From NCBI GenBank assembly GCA_016286165.1, contig JAEESE010000019.1:1-60849 (forward strand): a stretch of DNA of 60,849 bases, read 5' to 3'. The position numbers and the translations under genes were made by a program. The stretch is from Bacteroidaceae bacterium. Its GTDB lineage: Bacteria; Bacteroidota; Bacteroidia; Bacteroidales; Bacteroidaceae. The notes below the pieces were generated by a model that was given only the letters and a program-made list of their open reading frames with translations, had not been told where the DNA came from and made no database searches. Positions 24,589 through 34,168 of the stretch are shown here, piece by piece; the stretch's first letter is position 1, and every line of letters begins with the position of its first letter.

Positions 24589-27567
24589 ATGTCATTGAAC
24601 AACAACCCAACCGGCGCGGGTGAGTCTATCCACATACAGAACGCCCGCGTCAACAACCTCAAGGGCATCACGCTTGACATCCCGCGCGACAAGCTGGTTG
24701 TGATTACCGGCGTCTCGGGCTCGGGCAAGTCGTCGCTTGCCTTCGACACGCTGTATGCCGAAGGTCAGCGCCGCTATGTCGAGAGCTTAAGCGCCTATGC
24801 CCGTCAGTTCCTCGGGCGTATGAGTAAGCCCGAATGCGACTATATCACCGGCATACCGCCCGCCATAGCCATAGAGCAGAAGGTGATATCCCGCAACCCG
24901 CGCTCCACCGTAGGCACGAGCACCGAGATATACGAATACCTGCGCCTGTTGTATGCCCGGATAGGTCGCACGTACAGTCCCGTGAGCGGCGTAGAAGTGA
25001 AGAAACATACCACCGAGGATGTTGTTCAATGCATGCTGGGCTATTCACCCGGCACACGCTTCCTGGTGCTCTGCCCCGTACGCATCACCGAGGGCCGCAC
25101 GCTCGAAGAGCAACTCAAAGCCTACCTGCAGGAAGGATATACCAGGATACTGACGGCCGACAACGCCGCAGCCCAGGCGTCAGGGGAAGGCGCCCACACC
25201 GATAATATCTGGAGGATAGAGGACTATCTGGAAGCCCGCCACCCGGAAGCCCAACGACTTTATCTGGTCATCGACCGCATGTCGGTGCCCGTACACGACA
25301 GCACGCACTCCGCCGCGCCGGGCAGCGAGCCGAGCGAGTCCAAGGCCGCCATCTCACGTCTGGTGGACTCTGCCGAAACGGCGTTCTACGAGGGCGGCGG
25401 CGAGATGATGCTGCGGTTCCTGCCTGCCGGCATAGAACATGTCTTCTCGATGCGCTTCGAGGCCGACGGCATAGCCTTCGACGAGCCTACCGACCAACTC
25501 TTCGCCTTCAACTCGCCCATGGGCGCTTGTCCCACGTGCGAGGGCTGGGGCAGCGTCACCGGCATAGACCCTCACCTCGTCGTTCCCGACTCGTCAAAGA
25601 GTATCTACGAAGGCTGCGTTCAATGCTGGCGCGGCGAGAAGATGAGCGAGTGGAAGACGGAATTCATACGCATGGCCGAGGGAATACGCTTCCCTATCTT
25701 CAAGCCTTATTATGAACTGACGCGCGAGGAGCGTGATTTGCTGTGGCACGGGCGCTTCCCCAACGAATCGCTCGAGCGGCGCTGGCAGTTGGGCGACGTG
25801 TGCATTGACCTCTTCTTCGACTACCTTCGCGAAGGCCGCTACAAAATACAGAACCGCGTGATGCTTGCCCGCTACACCGGCAAAACCGAGTGTCCCGACT
25901 GCCACGGCACGCGTCTGCGCCCTGAGGCAACGTATGTCAAGGTGGGCGGACGGGCCATCACCGAGCTGGTGGATATGCCTGTAGTGCAAGTGAAAGCGTG
26001 GTTCGACGGCCTCCAACTCGACGAGCACGATGCCGCCGTGGCAGAACGCCTGCTCGTGGAGATACGCAGCCGTCTGCAATTCCTCATCGACGTGGGATTG
26101 GGCTACCTTACGCTTGGCCGTAGGTCCAACAGCCTCTCGGGCGGCGAGAGCCAGCGCATCAACCTTGCCACGAGCCTCGGCTCGGCATTGGTAGGTTCAC
26201 TGTATATCCTCGACGAGCCCAGCATAGGCCTGCATCCACGCGACACCGCCCGCCTCATCAGAGTGCTTCGGCAGTTGGTGGATTTAGGCAACACGGTGGT
26301 AGTGGTAGAGCACGACGAGGACATCATCCGAGCCGCCGACTACATCATAGACATAGGTCCCGATGCCGGACGTCTGGGTGGAGAGGTCGTGTGGAGGGGA
26401 AGACCCACCCCCCTGCCCCTCGAGGAGAGTGATTACCAAACAAATAAAGGTATTCCTCAAGATATTCTGGAGCGTTCCCACACCCTGCAATGGCTCATGG
26501 GACAGGACACGATGGCAACCCCTGAAGGACACACCCACGATGGAAGGGTTTGGACCCGTTTCATCGACGTCAAGGGTGCCCGCGCCAACAACCTTCGCGG
26601 CATAGACGTGCGTTTTCCGCTGAACGTGATGACGTGCGTGACCGGTGTGTCGGGTTCGGGCAAGAGCAGCCTGGTGCGCGATATCCTCTTCCGTGCCCTC
26701 AAGCGCCAGCTCGACGAGGTGGCCGACCGCCCGGGCGAGTTCATAGGCCTCGAAGGCGACCTCGACGCCATCAAGGCCGTGGAGTTCGTAGACCAGAACC
26801 CCATAGGCAAGAGCTCGCGCTCAAACCCCGTCATCTACGTCAAGGCCTACGACGAGATTCGCCGTCTGTTTGCCGAACAGCCCCTGTCCAAGCAGATGGG
26901 CTTCACCGCCAGCCATTTCTCGTTCAACACCGAGGGCGGGCGCTGCGAGGAATGTAAGGGTGAAGGCACCGTGACCATAGAAATGCAATTCATGGCCGAC
27001 CTCGTGCTGGAATGTGAGTCGTGCCACGGACAGCGTTTCAAGCGTGATATCCTGGACGTGCGTTTCCACGGCCGCAACATAAATGACGTGCTGCTGATGA
27101 CCGTCGACGAGGCCATGGAATTCTTTGCCGAACACGGCGAGAAAAAGATAGTGCGGCGTCTGCAGCCCCTGAAGGACGTAGGGCTGGGATATATTCAGCT
27201 CGGACAATCGTCGTCGACGCTCTCGGGCGGCGAGAACCAACGCGTGAAACTGGCCTATTACATAGGCACCGAGCGCCAAGTGCCGACGATGTTTATCTTC
27301 GACGAGCCCACCACCGGACTCCACTACCACGACGTGCACCGTCTGCTCGCTTCGTTCGACGCCCTCATCGAGCGCGGCCACACCATCGTGGTCATTGAGC
27401 ACAACCTCGACGTCATAGCCCGTGCCGATCATATCATCGACCTCGGGCCCGAAGGCGGAGCCGAAGGTGGCAACGTGGTTTGCGCAGGCACTCCGGCAGA
27501 GGTGGCGGCATGTCAGCAGAGTTACACAGGACGCTTCCTTCGTGACAAATTGCAGCCCCGTTCGTGA
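24589..27567 (+). CDS. uvrA: excinuclease ABC subunit A
   Basis: 992 residues, slightly above the usual ~940. Two ABC ATPase modules: Walker [13 protein letters not shown] (~41) and [14 protein letters not shown] (~685); signatures [14 protein letters not shown] and [14 protein letters not shown]; Walker [15 protein letters not shown] and [14 protein letters not shown]. Zinc-binding cysteines are seen as CEECKGEG...CESCHG, and ECPDCHGTR in the insertion region. With UvrB and UvrC it finds and excises bulky DNA lesions. Residues ~603-640 ([19 protein letters not shown]...) form an extended linker before the second module, part of which resembles a GC-rich repeat-encoded peptide. Confidence 0.96.
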   Translation: MSLNNNPTGAGESIHIQNARVNNLKGITLDIPRDKLVVITGVSGSGKSSLAFDTLYAEGQRRYVESLSAYARQFLGRMSKPECDYITGIPPAIAIEQKVISRNPRSTVGTSTEIYEYLRLLYARIGRTYSPVSGVEVKKHTTEDVVQCMLGYSPGTRFLVLCPVRITEGRTLEEQLKAYLQEGYTRILTADNAAAQASGEGAHTDNIWRIEDYLEARHPEAQRLYLVIDRMSVPVHDSTHSAAPGSEPSESKAAISRLVDSAETAFYEGGGEMMLRFLPAGIEHVFSMRFEADGIAFDEPTDQLFAFNSPMGACPTCEGWGSVTGIDPHLVVPDSSKSIYEGCVQCWRGEKMSEWKTEFIRMAEGIRFPIFKPYYELTREERDLLWHGRFPNESLERRWQLGDVCIDLFFDYLREGRYKIQNRVMLARYTGKTECPDCHGTRLRPEATYVKVGGRAITELVDMPVVQVKAWFDGLQLDEHDAAVAERLLVEIRSRLQFLIDVGLGYLTLGRRSNSLSGGESQRINLATSLGSALVGSLYILDEPSIGLHPRDTARLIRVLRQLVDLGNTVVVVEHDEDIIRAADYIIDIGPDAGRLGGEVVWRGRPTPLPLEESDYQTNKGIPQDILERSHTLQWLMGQDTMATPEGHTHDGRVWTRFIDVKGARANNLRGIDVRFPLNVMTCVTGVSGSGKSSLVRDILFRALKRQLDEVADRPGEFIGLEGDLDAIKAVEFVDQNPIGKSSRSNPVIYVKAYDEIRRLFAEQPLSKQMGFTASHFSFNTEGGRCEECKGEGTVTIEMQFMADLVLECESCHGQRFKRDILDVRFHGRNINDVLLMTVDEAMEFFAEHGEKKIVRRLQPLKDVGLGYIQLGQSSSTLSGGENQRVKLAYYIGTERQVPTMFIFDEPTTGLHYHDVHRLLASFDALIERGHTIVVIEHNLDVIARADHIIDLGPEGGAEGGNVVCAGTPAEVAACQQSYTGRFLRDKLQPRS
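26395..26430. repeat. probable GC-rich element remnant inside uvrA
   Basis: GACCCACCCCCCTGCCCCTC at 26402-26421 has the wording of the left half of the family (compare gltB at 49903 and the porin at 45155) and is read as RPTPLPLEE between the two ATPase modules. The right half is degenerate, so this is less certain than the others. Confidence 0.5.
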
Positions 27568-27668
27568 TTTTTATGGCAAAATATTTGGCTCGTGTCGGTT
27601 TTCACGTTAATTTTACGGCGAAAAAGCATTAATAACCCCATTTTATTAACCCTTTAAACCCTCTATCT

Positions 27669-28364
27669 ATGAAAAAGTATTTAGCAGAAATGGTGGGAAC
27701 GTTTGCTCTTACGTTCCTTGGTTGTGGCACGGCCGTGGCTCTTGGTTGTGGTTCTGACACCGCTTCAATCGTAGGCACTGCCGTTGCATTCGGTCTCTCA
27801 GTAGTGGCCATGGCTTATGCTATCGGTGGTATCTCCGGTTGCCATATCAATCCCGCCATCACACTCGGCTGCCTGCTCACGAAGCGTATCACTGCAAAGG
27901 ATGCTTGCGGTTACATGGTATTCCAGGTTATCGGCGCTATCATCGCTGCTGCTTTACTCTACGCTGTGGTATCGACCGCCGGCGAGGGTGCCGTCATCAC
28001 CACTTCCACAGGTGCTAATGCTTGTTCCTATGGCGTTTGCAACGGCCTGCTTGTTGAGGTCGTTCTGACTTGCTTCTTCGTGCTCGTAGTGCTTGGCGCT
28101 ACCGACGAGAAGAAGGGCGCAGGCAGCTTCGCAGGCCTGGCTATCGGTCTGTCGCTGATTCTCATCCACCTCGTGGGTATCCACTTCACCGGCACCAGCG
28201 TCAATCCCGCACGCTCCATCGGTCCCGCTCTCTTCGAGGGAGGTCAGGCTCTGAGCGAGCTCTGGGTATTCATCGTAGGTCCCTTCATCGGCGCTGCCCT
28301 GGCTGCCTGCATCTGGTGCATAATCGGCTGCGACTGCAAGAAGTGCGAGAAGTGCGAGGAATAA
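27669..28364 (+). CDS. aqpZ: aquaporin (MIP family) with cysteine-rich tail
   Basis: 231 residues with six membrane helices and both half-helix signatures: HINPAITLG (NPA 61-63) and TSVNPARSIGP (NPA 179-181). The Arg after the second NPA and the His/Cys region before it fit a water-selective AqpZ-type channel. The C-terminus is unusual: after the last helix it ends CDCKKCEKCEE, four Cys in ten residues with acidic and Lys residues, placed in the cytoplasm. That looks able to bind metal or form disulfides. A strong terminator follows at 28393-28424, so the gene is probably monocistronic. Confidence 0.92.
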   Translation: MKKYLAEMVGTFALTFLGCGTAVALGCGSDTASIVGTAVAFGLSVVAMAYAIGGISGCHINPAITLGCLLTKRITAKDACGYMVFQVIGAIIAAALLYAVVSTAGEGAVITTSTGANACSYGVCNGLLVEVVLTCFFVLVVLGATDEKKGAGSFAGLAIGLSLILIHLVGIHFTGTSVNPARSIGPALFEGGQALSELWVFIVGPFIGAALAACIWCIIGCDCKKCEKCEE

Positions 28365-28392
28365 TCATTCTGCAAGAATAATATCATTCATC

Positions 28393-28424
28393 AAAGGCTT
28401 AAGGGCAACCTTAAGCCTTTTTTT
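28393..28424 (+). terminator. Rho-independent terminator of aqpZ
   Basis: A perfect 12-bp stem AAAGGCTTAAGG / CCTTAAGCCTTT with a GCAA tetraloop is followed by TTTT, 28 bases after the stop codon. Confidence 0.9.
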
Positions 28425-28428
28425 AATG

Positions 28429-28765
28429 GGCTATTATATAGGAGATGGCACAAAGCCGGAGATTAAGTCCCGTAGGGACGAAGGCGATGAAGGCCTTTAG
28501 AGGATTGCCCTTGGGCCATCCGTGCCTGATGAGGGGAGCCAGAACTCCTCTGGCGACGGAGGAGAGGCAGGGGTGAAACCCCTGCTCCATGATAGCAAAA
28601 TATTTGAGCCCTGTAGGGGCGATGGAACAATCTTGCATGCTCCTACGTACCTACGGCACTCTATATACCTTACCTCGTTGAACAGGGGTTCTCGCTTCGC
28701 TCCACACCCTGCCTAAGCTCTGACCACCCCTACGGGGTTTGCAGGTCAACTCCTATATCATTGCC
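28429..28765. repeat. 337-bp dispersed element with terminal inverted repeats (copy B)
   Basis: Ends at 28429-28449 and 28745-28765 are 21-bp inverted repeats (17 of 21 pairs) matching those of copy A. Shared interior phrases include GTCCCGTAGGGAC, CAGGGGTGAAACCCCTG, GCAAAATATTTGAGCCCTGT and CTACGTACCTACGGCAC. Copy B is ~57 bp longer than A, with extra sequence near 28485-28560. The left end abuts the aqpZ terminator. Confidence 0.8.
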
Positions 28766-28954
28766 AAAATAAAACGCTGAAGCGTCCCTTTAGGCCGAGT
28801 GTGGAGCGTCTCTTCGAGCCGAGCGGGGCCGAGCGTAGGCCGTCGGCGACTTGAATGCGTCTAATTGTATATAGTTTCTCAAAAAAAGTGCTGAAAAAAT
28901 ACATAATTTCATAGAGAAGTTACATTTGTGCAACTGCCTTTTGTGTATTTTGTT

Positions 28955-28962
28955 TATCTTTG
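28955..28962 (+). promoter_or_regulatory. -7 box of the GH2 gene
   Basis: TATCTTTG followed by CAGCGCA, 21 bases before the ATG at 28984. The same TATCTTTGCAGCGCA string precedes the GH53 fusion gene at 32259, suggesting shared promoter design. Confidence 0.65.
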
Positions 28963-28983
28963 CAGCGCAATTTATTCAAATCG

Positions 28984-31900
28984 ATGAAATCACTGATAAC
29001 TATGAAACAAATATTCGCTATTGCCTTACTGCTCCTGGCATCGTTCACCGCCGCAGCGCGGCCTGCCTCCGTAGAGCGGCAGAAACTGAACTTCAACGCC
29101 GAATGGAGGTTGCAAGTAGGCGACTTCCCCGAGGCTGCGAAGATGGACTTTGACGACAGCCAGTGGCCACAGGTGACGCTGCCATACGCCTTCAACGGCG
29201 ACGAGGCTTTCCGCAAGGATATCGTTGAACTGACCGACACAATTGTCTGGTATAGAAAAGTATTCAAAGCCTCCTCTTCGGGGGGAGGTTTGGAGGGGGC
29301 TAAATACTTCATCGAGTTCGAGGGCGTGCGCCAAGGGGCTGACTTCTACCTCAACGGTCATCACTTAGGTTTCAGCGAGAACGGAGTGATGGCGTGCGGC
29401 TTCGACCTGACACCTTATATCCGTAAGGGTAACAACGTGTTAGCCGTTCGTTGCGACAACAGCTGGAACTATCGCTCACGTGAGTTCAACAGCCGCTATC
29501 AATGGAACGACCGCAATTTCAACGCCAACTACGGCGGAATACCTAAGAACGTATGGCTTCACGTCACCGGCAAGCTCTACCAGACGCTGCCCCTGTATTC
29601 CAACCTCGGCACTACCGGCACCTACGTCTATGCCACCGACTTCGACATTCAAAACCACAAGGCCGTCGTGCACGTGGAGAGTCAGGTGAGGAACGAGGAC
29701 ACACGGGCTCACACCTTTCGTCTCAGGACCACCGTCATCGATGCTGGCGATCAGCCATTGGCAGTCTTTGACAGCGAACCGACCACGTTGCAACCCGGCC
29801 AGACCGCCATCGTAGCTGCTGAAAAGGCTGTCGAAGGTCTGCACTTCTGGTCGTGGGGCTATGGCTATCTCTACACGGTCTCCACCGCCCTCGTAGAAAA
29901 AAATGAGGGCAAGGGACTGATTCTTAAGCATAGGAACGGCGGTTCTGCCAAAGTGCCGGCGTTGATCTTGAGTGACAAGGTTTCCACCCGCACCGGTTTC
30001 CGCAAGACACACTTCGGCGAAGGCAAGATATGGCTGAACGACCGCGTGATGATGGTCCACGGCTACGCCCAGCGCACCAGCAACGAGTGGCCGGGCGTGG
30101 GACTCTCGGTGCCCGCCTGGCTCAGCGACTACAGCAACGGACTGATGGTGCAGTCGGGTGGTAATATGGTACGTTGGATGCACGTGACGCCGTGGAAACA
30201 GGACATCGAGTCGTGCGACCGCGTAGGTCTGCCCCAGGCCATGCCCGCCGGCGATGCCGAGAAAGACGTGGACGGCCCACGCTGGCAGCAGCGCACCGCT
30301 CTGATGCGCGATGCCATCATCTACAACCGCAACAACCCCTCGATTCTGTTCTACGAATGTGGCAACGAGAGCATCAGCCGCGAACACATGCTGGAGATGA
30401 AGGCTATCCGCGACCTGTATGACCCCCATGGCGGACGCGCTATAGGCAGCCGTGAAATGCTGGATATCGACGAGGCGGAGTATGGCGGCGAGATGCTGTA
30501 TATCAACAAGTCCAAGAAGCACCCCATGTGGGCCATGGAATATTGTCGCGACGAAGGTCTGCGCAAGTATTGGGACCAGTGGAGTCCTCCTTACCACAAG
30601 GAGGGCGACGGCCCCCTCTATCGCGGCAATCCTGCTCGCGAGTACAACCATAATATGGATCAGTTTGCCATAGAGATGGTGCGGCGCTGGTACGACTACT
30701 GGCGTGAGCGTCCCGGCACAGGCACGCGCGTATCCTCAGGTGGCGTGAAGATTGTCTTCAGCGACACCAACACCCACCACCGCGGCGAGAGCAACTACCG
30801 CACCAGCGGCGTCACCGATGCCATGCGCTTACCCAAGGATGCCTTCTTCGTGCATCAGGTGATGTGGAACGGATGGGTGGAGCCTGAGCAGCCGCAGACG
30901 TATATCATCGGCCATTGGAGCTATGAATCGCCTGTGGTCAAGCCTGTTTATGTCGTTTCCACCGCTGACGAGGTGGAGCTGTTGCTGAACGGCCGCTCGT
31001 TGGGCAAGGGAAAACAGGATTACCGTTACCTCTTCACCTTCGACAACATCGCTTACGAGCCCGGCACGTTGGAGGCTGTAGGCTCCGACGGCAGTCGCTA
31101 CAAGCTGCAAACGGCAGGCAAGCCCCGTCAGCTGCGCCTCCAAGCCATCGAGAACCCCGAGGGCACTAAGGCCGACGGTGCCGATATGGTGCTGTTCCAG
31201 GTGGAGGTCGTTGACGAGCAAGGCCGCCGCTGTCCGCTTGACAACCGCACGGTTCATTTCGAGCTACAGGGCCAGGGACAATGGATAGGCGGCATAGCAG
31301 CACGCAACAATCAGGCTCTGCAGCGCCCCGACACCAATCGTCCCGAAGGGCTGCTCGATGCCGCTGCCACGAAGAATGTGTCCGACAACTACGTCGGTGC
31401 CACGTCGCTGCCCGTGGAGTGCGGCGTAAACCGCGTCCTCGTTCGCACCACCACCCAAGCCGGTGCCATCCGCCTCAAAGCCTCCGCCGAGGGCGTGCTG
31501 CCAGCTGAAACGACGGTGACGAGCACTGCCGTTGACATCGCGAAGCACCTCCCCCAACTGACGCTCAAAGGCCGCCTCGACCGAGGCGAGACACCCTTGC
31601 TCCCCTTGGCCGCCACGACCGACGCGTCAGCGTCGTTCCCTCGCCAATTAGCCCGCGGCATCGAAATCCTCTCTGCCACCGCCGGCTATGACGCCGACCA
31701 CGCCGCCCGCAGCTTCGACGACAATGAGCTGTCGGAATGGAAGAACGACGGCCGCCTCTCTACCGCCTGGATTACCTACCGCCTGGCTGAGCAGGCCTTC
31801 GTCGATGACATCTGCCTGAAGCTCACAGGCTGGCGCCTGCGCAGCTATCCCCTTGAGATATATGCCGGTCAGGAGCTCTTATGGAGCGGCGAGACCAGTC

Positions 31901-32124
31901 GCAGCCTCGGGTACGTGCACCTCACGCCCCTCAAGCGCGTCAAGACCGACGAGATAACCATCCGTCTCCGTGGTGCCGGCAAGGACGAGGATGCCTTCGG
32001 AGGTATCGTCGAGGTGGCAGAACCTGCCGCAGGCGAGCTCGACCTCTTCAAAGCCAAGAACGGCGGCGACACCAAGAACGAACTGCGCATCGTGGAAATA
32101 GAATTCCTTGAGAAAATATCTTAG
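28984..32124 (+). CDS. secreted glycoside hydrolase family 2 (beta-galactosidase-like)
   Basis: About 1046 residues; ATG 28984 or 29002 both give a signal peptide ending near FTAAARP. Order: sugar-binding jelly roll (~30-200, FYLNGHHLGFSENGVMACGF), immunoglobulin-like domain, TIM barrel with FYECGNES (acid/base Glu ~462) and WAMEYCRDEG (nucleophile Glu ~519), a DUF4982-type sandwich (VELLLNGRSLGKGKQDY), and a C-terminal discoidin-like domain (~880-1040). GH2 members are exo-beta-galactosidases, glucuronidases or mannosidases; the adjacent GH53 galactanase favours beta-galactosidase (inference). Residues ~96-106 (SSSGGGLEGA) look encoded by a GC-rich palindrome at 29268-29302. Confidence 0.9.
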   Translation: MKSLITMKQIFAIALLLLASFTAAARPASVERQKLNFNAEWRLQVGDFPEAAKMDFDDSQWPQVTLPYAFNGDEAFRKDIVELTDTIVWYRKVFKASSSGGGLEGAKYFIEFEGVRQGADFYLNGHHLGFSENGVMACGFDLTPYIRKGNNVLAVRCDNSWNYRSREFNSRYQWNDRNFNANYGGIPKNVWLHVTGKLYQTLPLYSNLGTTGTYVYATDFDIQNHKAVVHVESQVRNEDTRAHTFRLRTTVIDAGDQPLAVFDSEPTTLQPGQTAIVAAEKAVEGLHFWSWGYGYLYTVSTALVEKNEGKGLILKHRNGGSAKVPALILSDKVSTRTGFRKTHFGEGKIWLNDRVMMVHGYAQRTSNEWPGVGLSVPAWLSDYSNGLMVQSGGNMVRWMHVTPWKQDIESCDRVGLPQAMPAGDAEKDVDGPRWQQRTALMRDAIIYNRNNPSILFYECGNESISREHMLEMKAIRDLYDPHGGRAIGSREMLDIDEAEYGGEMLYINKSKKHPMWAMEYCRDEGLRKYWDQWSPPYHKEGDGPLYRGNPAREYNHNMDQFAIEMVRRWYDYWRERPGTGTRVSSGGVKIVFSDTNTHHRGESNYRTSGVTDAMRLPKDAFFVHQVMWNGWVEPEQPQTYIIGHWSYESPVVKPVYVVSTADEVELLLNGRSLGKGKQDYRYLFTFDNIAYEPGTLEAVGSDGSRYKLQTAGKPRQLRLQAIENPEGTKADGADMVLFQVEVVDEQGRRCPLDNRTVHFELQGQGQWIGGIAARNNQALQRPDTNRPEGLLDAAATKNVSDNYVGATSLPVECGVNRVLVRTTTQAGAIRLKASAEGVLPAETTVTSTAVDIAKHLPQLTLKGRLDRGETPLLPLAATTDASASFPRQLARGIEILSATAGYDADHAARSFDDNELSEWKNDGRLSTAWITYRLAEQAFVDDICLKLTGWRLRSYPLEIYAGQELLWSGETSRSLGYVHLTPLKRVKTDEITIRLRGAGKDEDAFGGIVEVAEPAAGELDLFKAKNGGDTKNELRIVEIEFLEKIS
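29268..29302. repeat. GC-rich palindromic element inside the GH2 gene
   Basis: GCCTCCTCTTCGGGGGGAGG then TTTGGAGGGGGC, read in frame as ASSSGGGLEGA in the middle of the jelly-roll strand order, between VWYRKVFK and KYFIEFEGV where relatives have a short turn. Confidence 0.65.
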
Positions 32125-32258
32125 AACATGATTCTCGACAACAAGTGTGAGCCGCGCCAGCATCACGACCGCGAGCTCATGAAGCTGAGCCGCAGCATCT
32201 GGTAATGACTACTATTAATCCTATCTCAACGCCAAATATATGTGCAAAGTATTTTTCT

Positions 32259-32266
32259 TATCTTTG
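32259..32266 (+). promoter_or_regulatory. -7 box of the esterase-GH53 gene
   Basis: TATCTTTG lies 23 bases before the ATG at 32289 and is preceded by an A/T-rich stretch. It makes starts upstream of 32266 unlikely. Confidence 0.6.
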
Positions 32267-32288
32267 CAGCGCATTAACTAACGAAAAG

Positions 32289-34073
32289 ATGATGAAGAAG
32301 ATTTTTATTTCATTGTTGCTCCTGCTGGCATTCACGGCAGCGGCACAAGCACAAGCCCCGAAGGCTCAGAACACCAAAGAGTTGTGGATTGAGAATGGCA
32401 GCCGCCGCATATTTGGCGAACTGTTCACTCCGCAGAATGCCAAGGCAAACGGCCCCGTGGCAATCATTGCCCACGGCTTCAACGGCACCTTCGATTTCGG
32501 CCGCAACTATTTCGATGTCCTGGGGCGCAAGGGTTATCATTGCTACACGTTCGACTTCCCTTGCGGGTCGGTGCGCAGCCGTAGCGACAACAACACGCTG
32601 AACATGTCAATCCTCGACGAGGTGAGCGATGTGAAGGCTATCGTCAATCACTTCCGCAAGCAAGGCCATCAGCATATCGTCCTCATCGGCGAGAGCCAGG
32701 GCGGACTCGTTTCGGCCCTCACCGCTGCCGAGCTGAAGGACGAGGTGAGCCAACTTGTGCTGGTCTTTCCTGCCCTTTGTATCCCCGACAACTGGCGACA
32801 GCGCTATCCGCGGGTTGAGGACATTCAGGACGTCACCGAGCTCTGGGGCGTGAAGATGGGGCGCCGTTTCTTCGAGGAGATTCACGAGATGTCAGCCTTC
32901 GACATCATCGGCCGGTACCGCGGCCCTGTACTCATTGTCCAAGGCGATGCCGACCGCGTAGTTTCGTTGGATGATTCGCGCCGTGCACAACAACTCTATC
33001 GTCCGGGCACCCGTCTGCACATCATTCCTGGTGCAGGCCACGGTTTCAAGCCCAATGAGTTCCAGCAGGAAATGGAACAACTGGAGCAGTTCCTGCAAGC
33101 AGACTACGACTTCGTGAAGGGAGCCGACGTGGGCTTCCTCACAGGGCAGGAACGGCGGGGCGTGGTATTCCACGACCGCAACGGCCGTGAGCGCGAGTGC
33201 CTGGAACTGCTGAAGAACGACTATCAGATGTCGGCCATCCGTATGCGCGTATGGGTGAATCCTCGTGGCGGCGACTGCGATAAGTTTGCGCTCCTCGCCA
33301 TGGCCAAACGCGTGAAGGCGCTGGGCATGGACCTCATGGTAGATTTCCATTATGCCGACTCATGGGCTGACCCCGCCAAGCAGCCTATCCCAAAGGCATG
33401 GCAAGGCCATTCGTTTGAGCAGATGAAACAGGACTTGCGCGACCACACCGTGGAAGTGCTCTCACTCTTGAAGGATAATGGCATCGCACCGCGGTGGGTG
33501 CAGGTGGGCAACGAGACCGCCAACGGCCTGCTGTGGCCCATGGGACATATCGAGCAGAACCCCGAGCAGTACGCAGGTTTTATCCGTGCAGGCTACGATG
33601 CCGTGAAGGAGGTCTTCCCCGAGGCCGTCGTCATCGTGCATCTCGACCGCGGTCACAAACAGAGCCTCTACGACTGGAACCTCGACACGGTATTGAAATA
33701 TGGCGGCAAGTTCGACATGATAGGCATGTCGCTCTACCCCTACTGGGCTATGGAAGGGCATCCGGAGCTGAATGCCGACGACATCATCACTGACTGCATA
33801 GCCAACATCCGCCATTGCAGCGAGAAGTATGGATGCGACGTGATGATTGTGGAGACGGGCTTCGAAGTGGATGAGCAGCATCCTGAGAAGATGGAGGAAG
33901 GCCGTCGTCAGCTCGAGCGTGTCATCCGTGAGGCACGCCGCGATACCAACAGCCGCTGCCGCGGTGTCTTCTACTGGGAACCGCAGTGCCTGCCCGGAGG
34001 CTACAAGCTCGGAGCCTTCAACAGCAAAGCCGCCCCAACCGCCATCATGGAAGGATTCGTCGAAAAACAATAA
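32289..34073 (+). CDS. secreted esterase-GH53 endo-beta-1,4-galactanase fusion
   Basis: 594 residues from MMKKIFISLLLLLAFTAAA (signal to AQAQ). Residues ~30-275 are an alpha/beta hydrolase: AHGFNGTF oxyanion region, nucleophile elbow GESQGG (Ser ~136), QGDADRVV (Asp) and PGAGHGF (His). Residues ~280-590 are GH53: GADVGFLTGQE, VDFHYADSWADP, VQVGNETANG (acid/base Glu ~409), MSLYPYW and MIVETGFE (nucleophile Glu ~522). GH53 cuts beta-1,4-galactan side chains of pectin; the esterase may remove acetyl or feruloyl groups from the same chains (inference). The upstream GH2 enzyme could finish the galacto-oligosaccharides. Confidence 0.92.
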   Translation: MMKKIFISLLLLLAFTAAAQAQAPKAQNTKELWIENGSRRIFGELFTPQNAKANGPVAIIAHGFNGTFDFGRNYFDVLGRKGYHCYTFDFPCGSVRSRSDNNTLNMSILDEVSDVKAIVNHFRKQGHQHIVLIGESQGGLVSALTAAELKDEVSQLVLVFPALCIPDNWRQRYPRVEDIQDVTELWGVKMGRRFFEEIHEMSAFDIIGRYRGPVLIVQGDADRVVSLDDSRRAQQLYRPGTRLHIIPGAGHGFKPNEFQQEMEQLEQFLQADYDFVKGADVGFLTGQERRGVVFHDRNGRERECLELLKNDYQMSAIRMRVWVNPRGGDCDKFALLAMAKRVKALGMDLMVDFHYADSWADPAKQPIPKAWQGHSFEQMKQDLRDHTVEVLSLLKDNGIAPRWVQVGNETANGLLWPMGHIEQNPEQYAGFIRAGYDAVKEVFPEAVVIVHLDRGHKQSLYDWNLDTVLKYGGKFDMIGMSLYPYWAMEGHPELNADDIITDCIANIRHCSEKYGCDVMIVETGFEVDEQHPEKMEEGRRQLERVIREARRDTNSRCRGVFYWEPQCLPGGYKLGAFNSKAAPTAIMEGFVEKQ

Positions 34074-34084
34074 ATCCCAACTTT

Positions 34085-34157
34085 TTTCAAAAAAGACCTC
34101 AAACACGTCACCGCCCAGTCTGGATGCAGGCTGGGCGGTGGTGAGTGTTTTGTTTTT
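34085..34157. terminator. bidirectional hairpin terminator, copy 1 of a repeated unit
   Basis: CACCGCCCAG (34109-34118) pairs with CTGGGCGGTG (34131-34140) around a 12-nt loop, with T-runs on both sides, in the 95-bp gap between the convergent GH53 and asnB genes. Almost the same ~60-bp unit is at 58026-58099 and 60617-60689. Confidence 0.8.
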
Positions 34158-34168
34158 TAGTATATGAA

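Noticed and set aside
28441..28716. Short ORFs within element B
   Set aside because: The same segments in copies A and C do not keep the frame, so they are not protein genes.
29476..30651. 391-codon minus-strand frame inside the GH2 gene
   Set aside because: Shadow of the GH2 barrel; no start context, promoter or motif.
32128..32205. 25-codon ORF (MILDNKCEPRQHHDREL...) between GH2 and GH53 genes
   Set aside because: It has coding-like composition but no recognisable family, and it lies between the GH2 stop and the next promoter; probably a gene remnant or chance.
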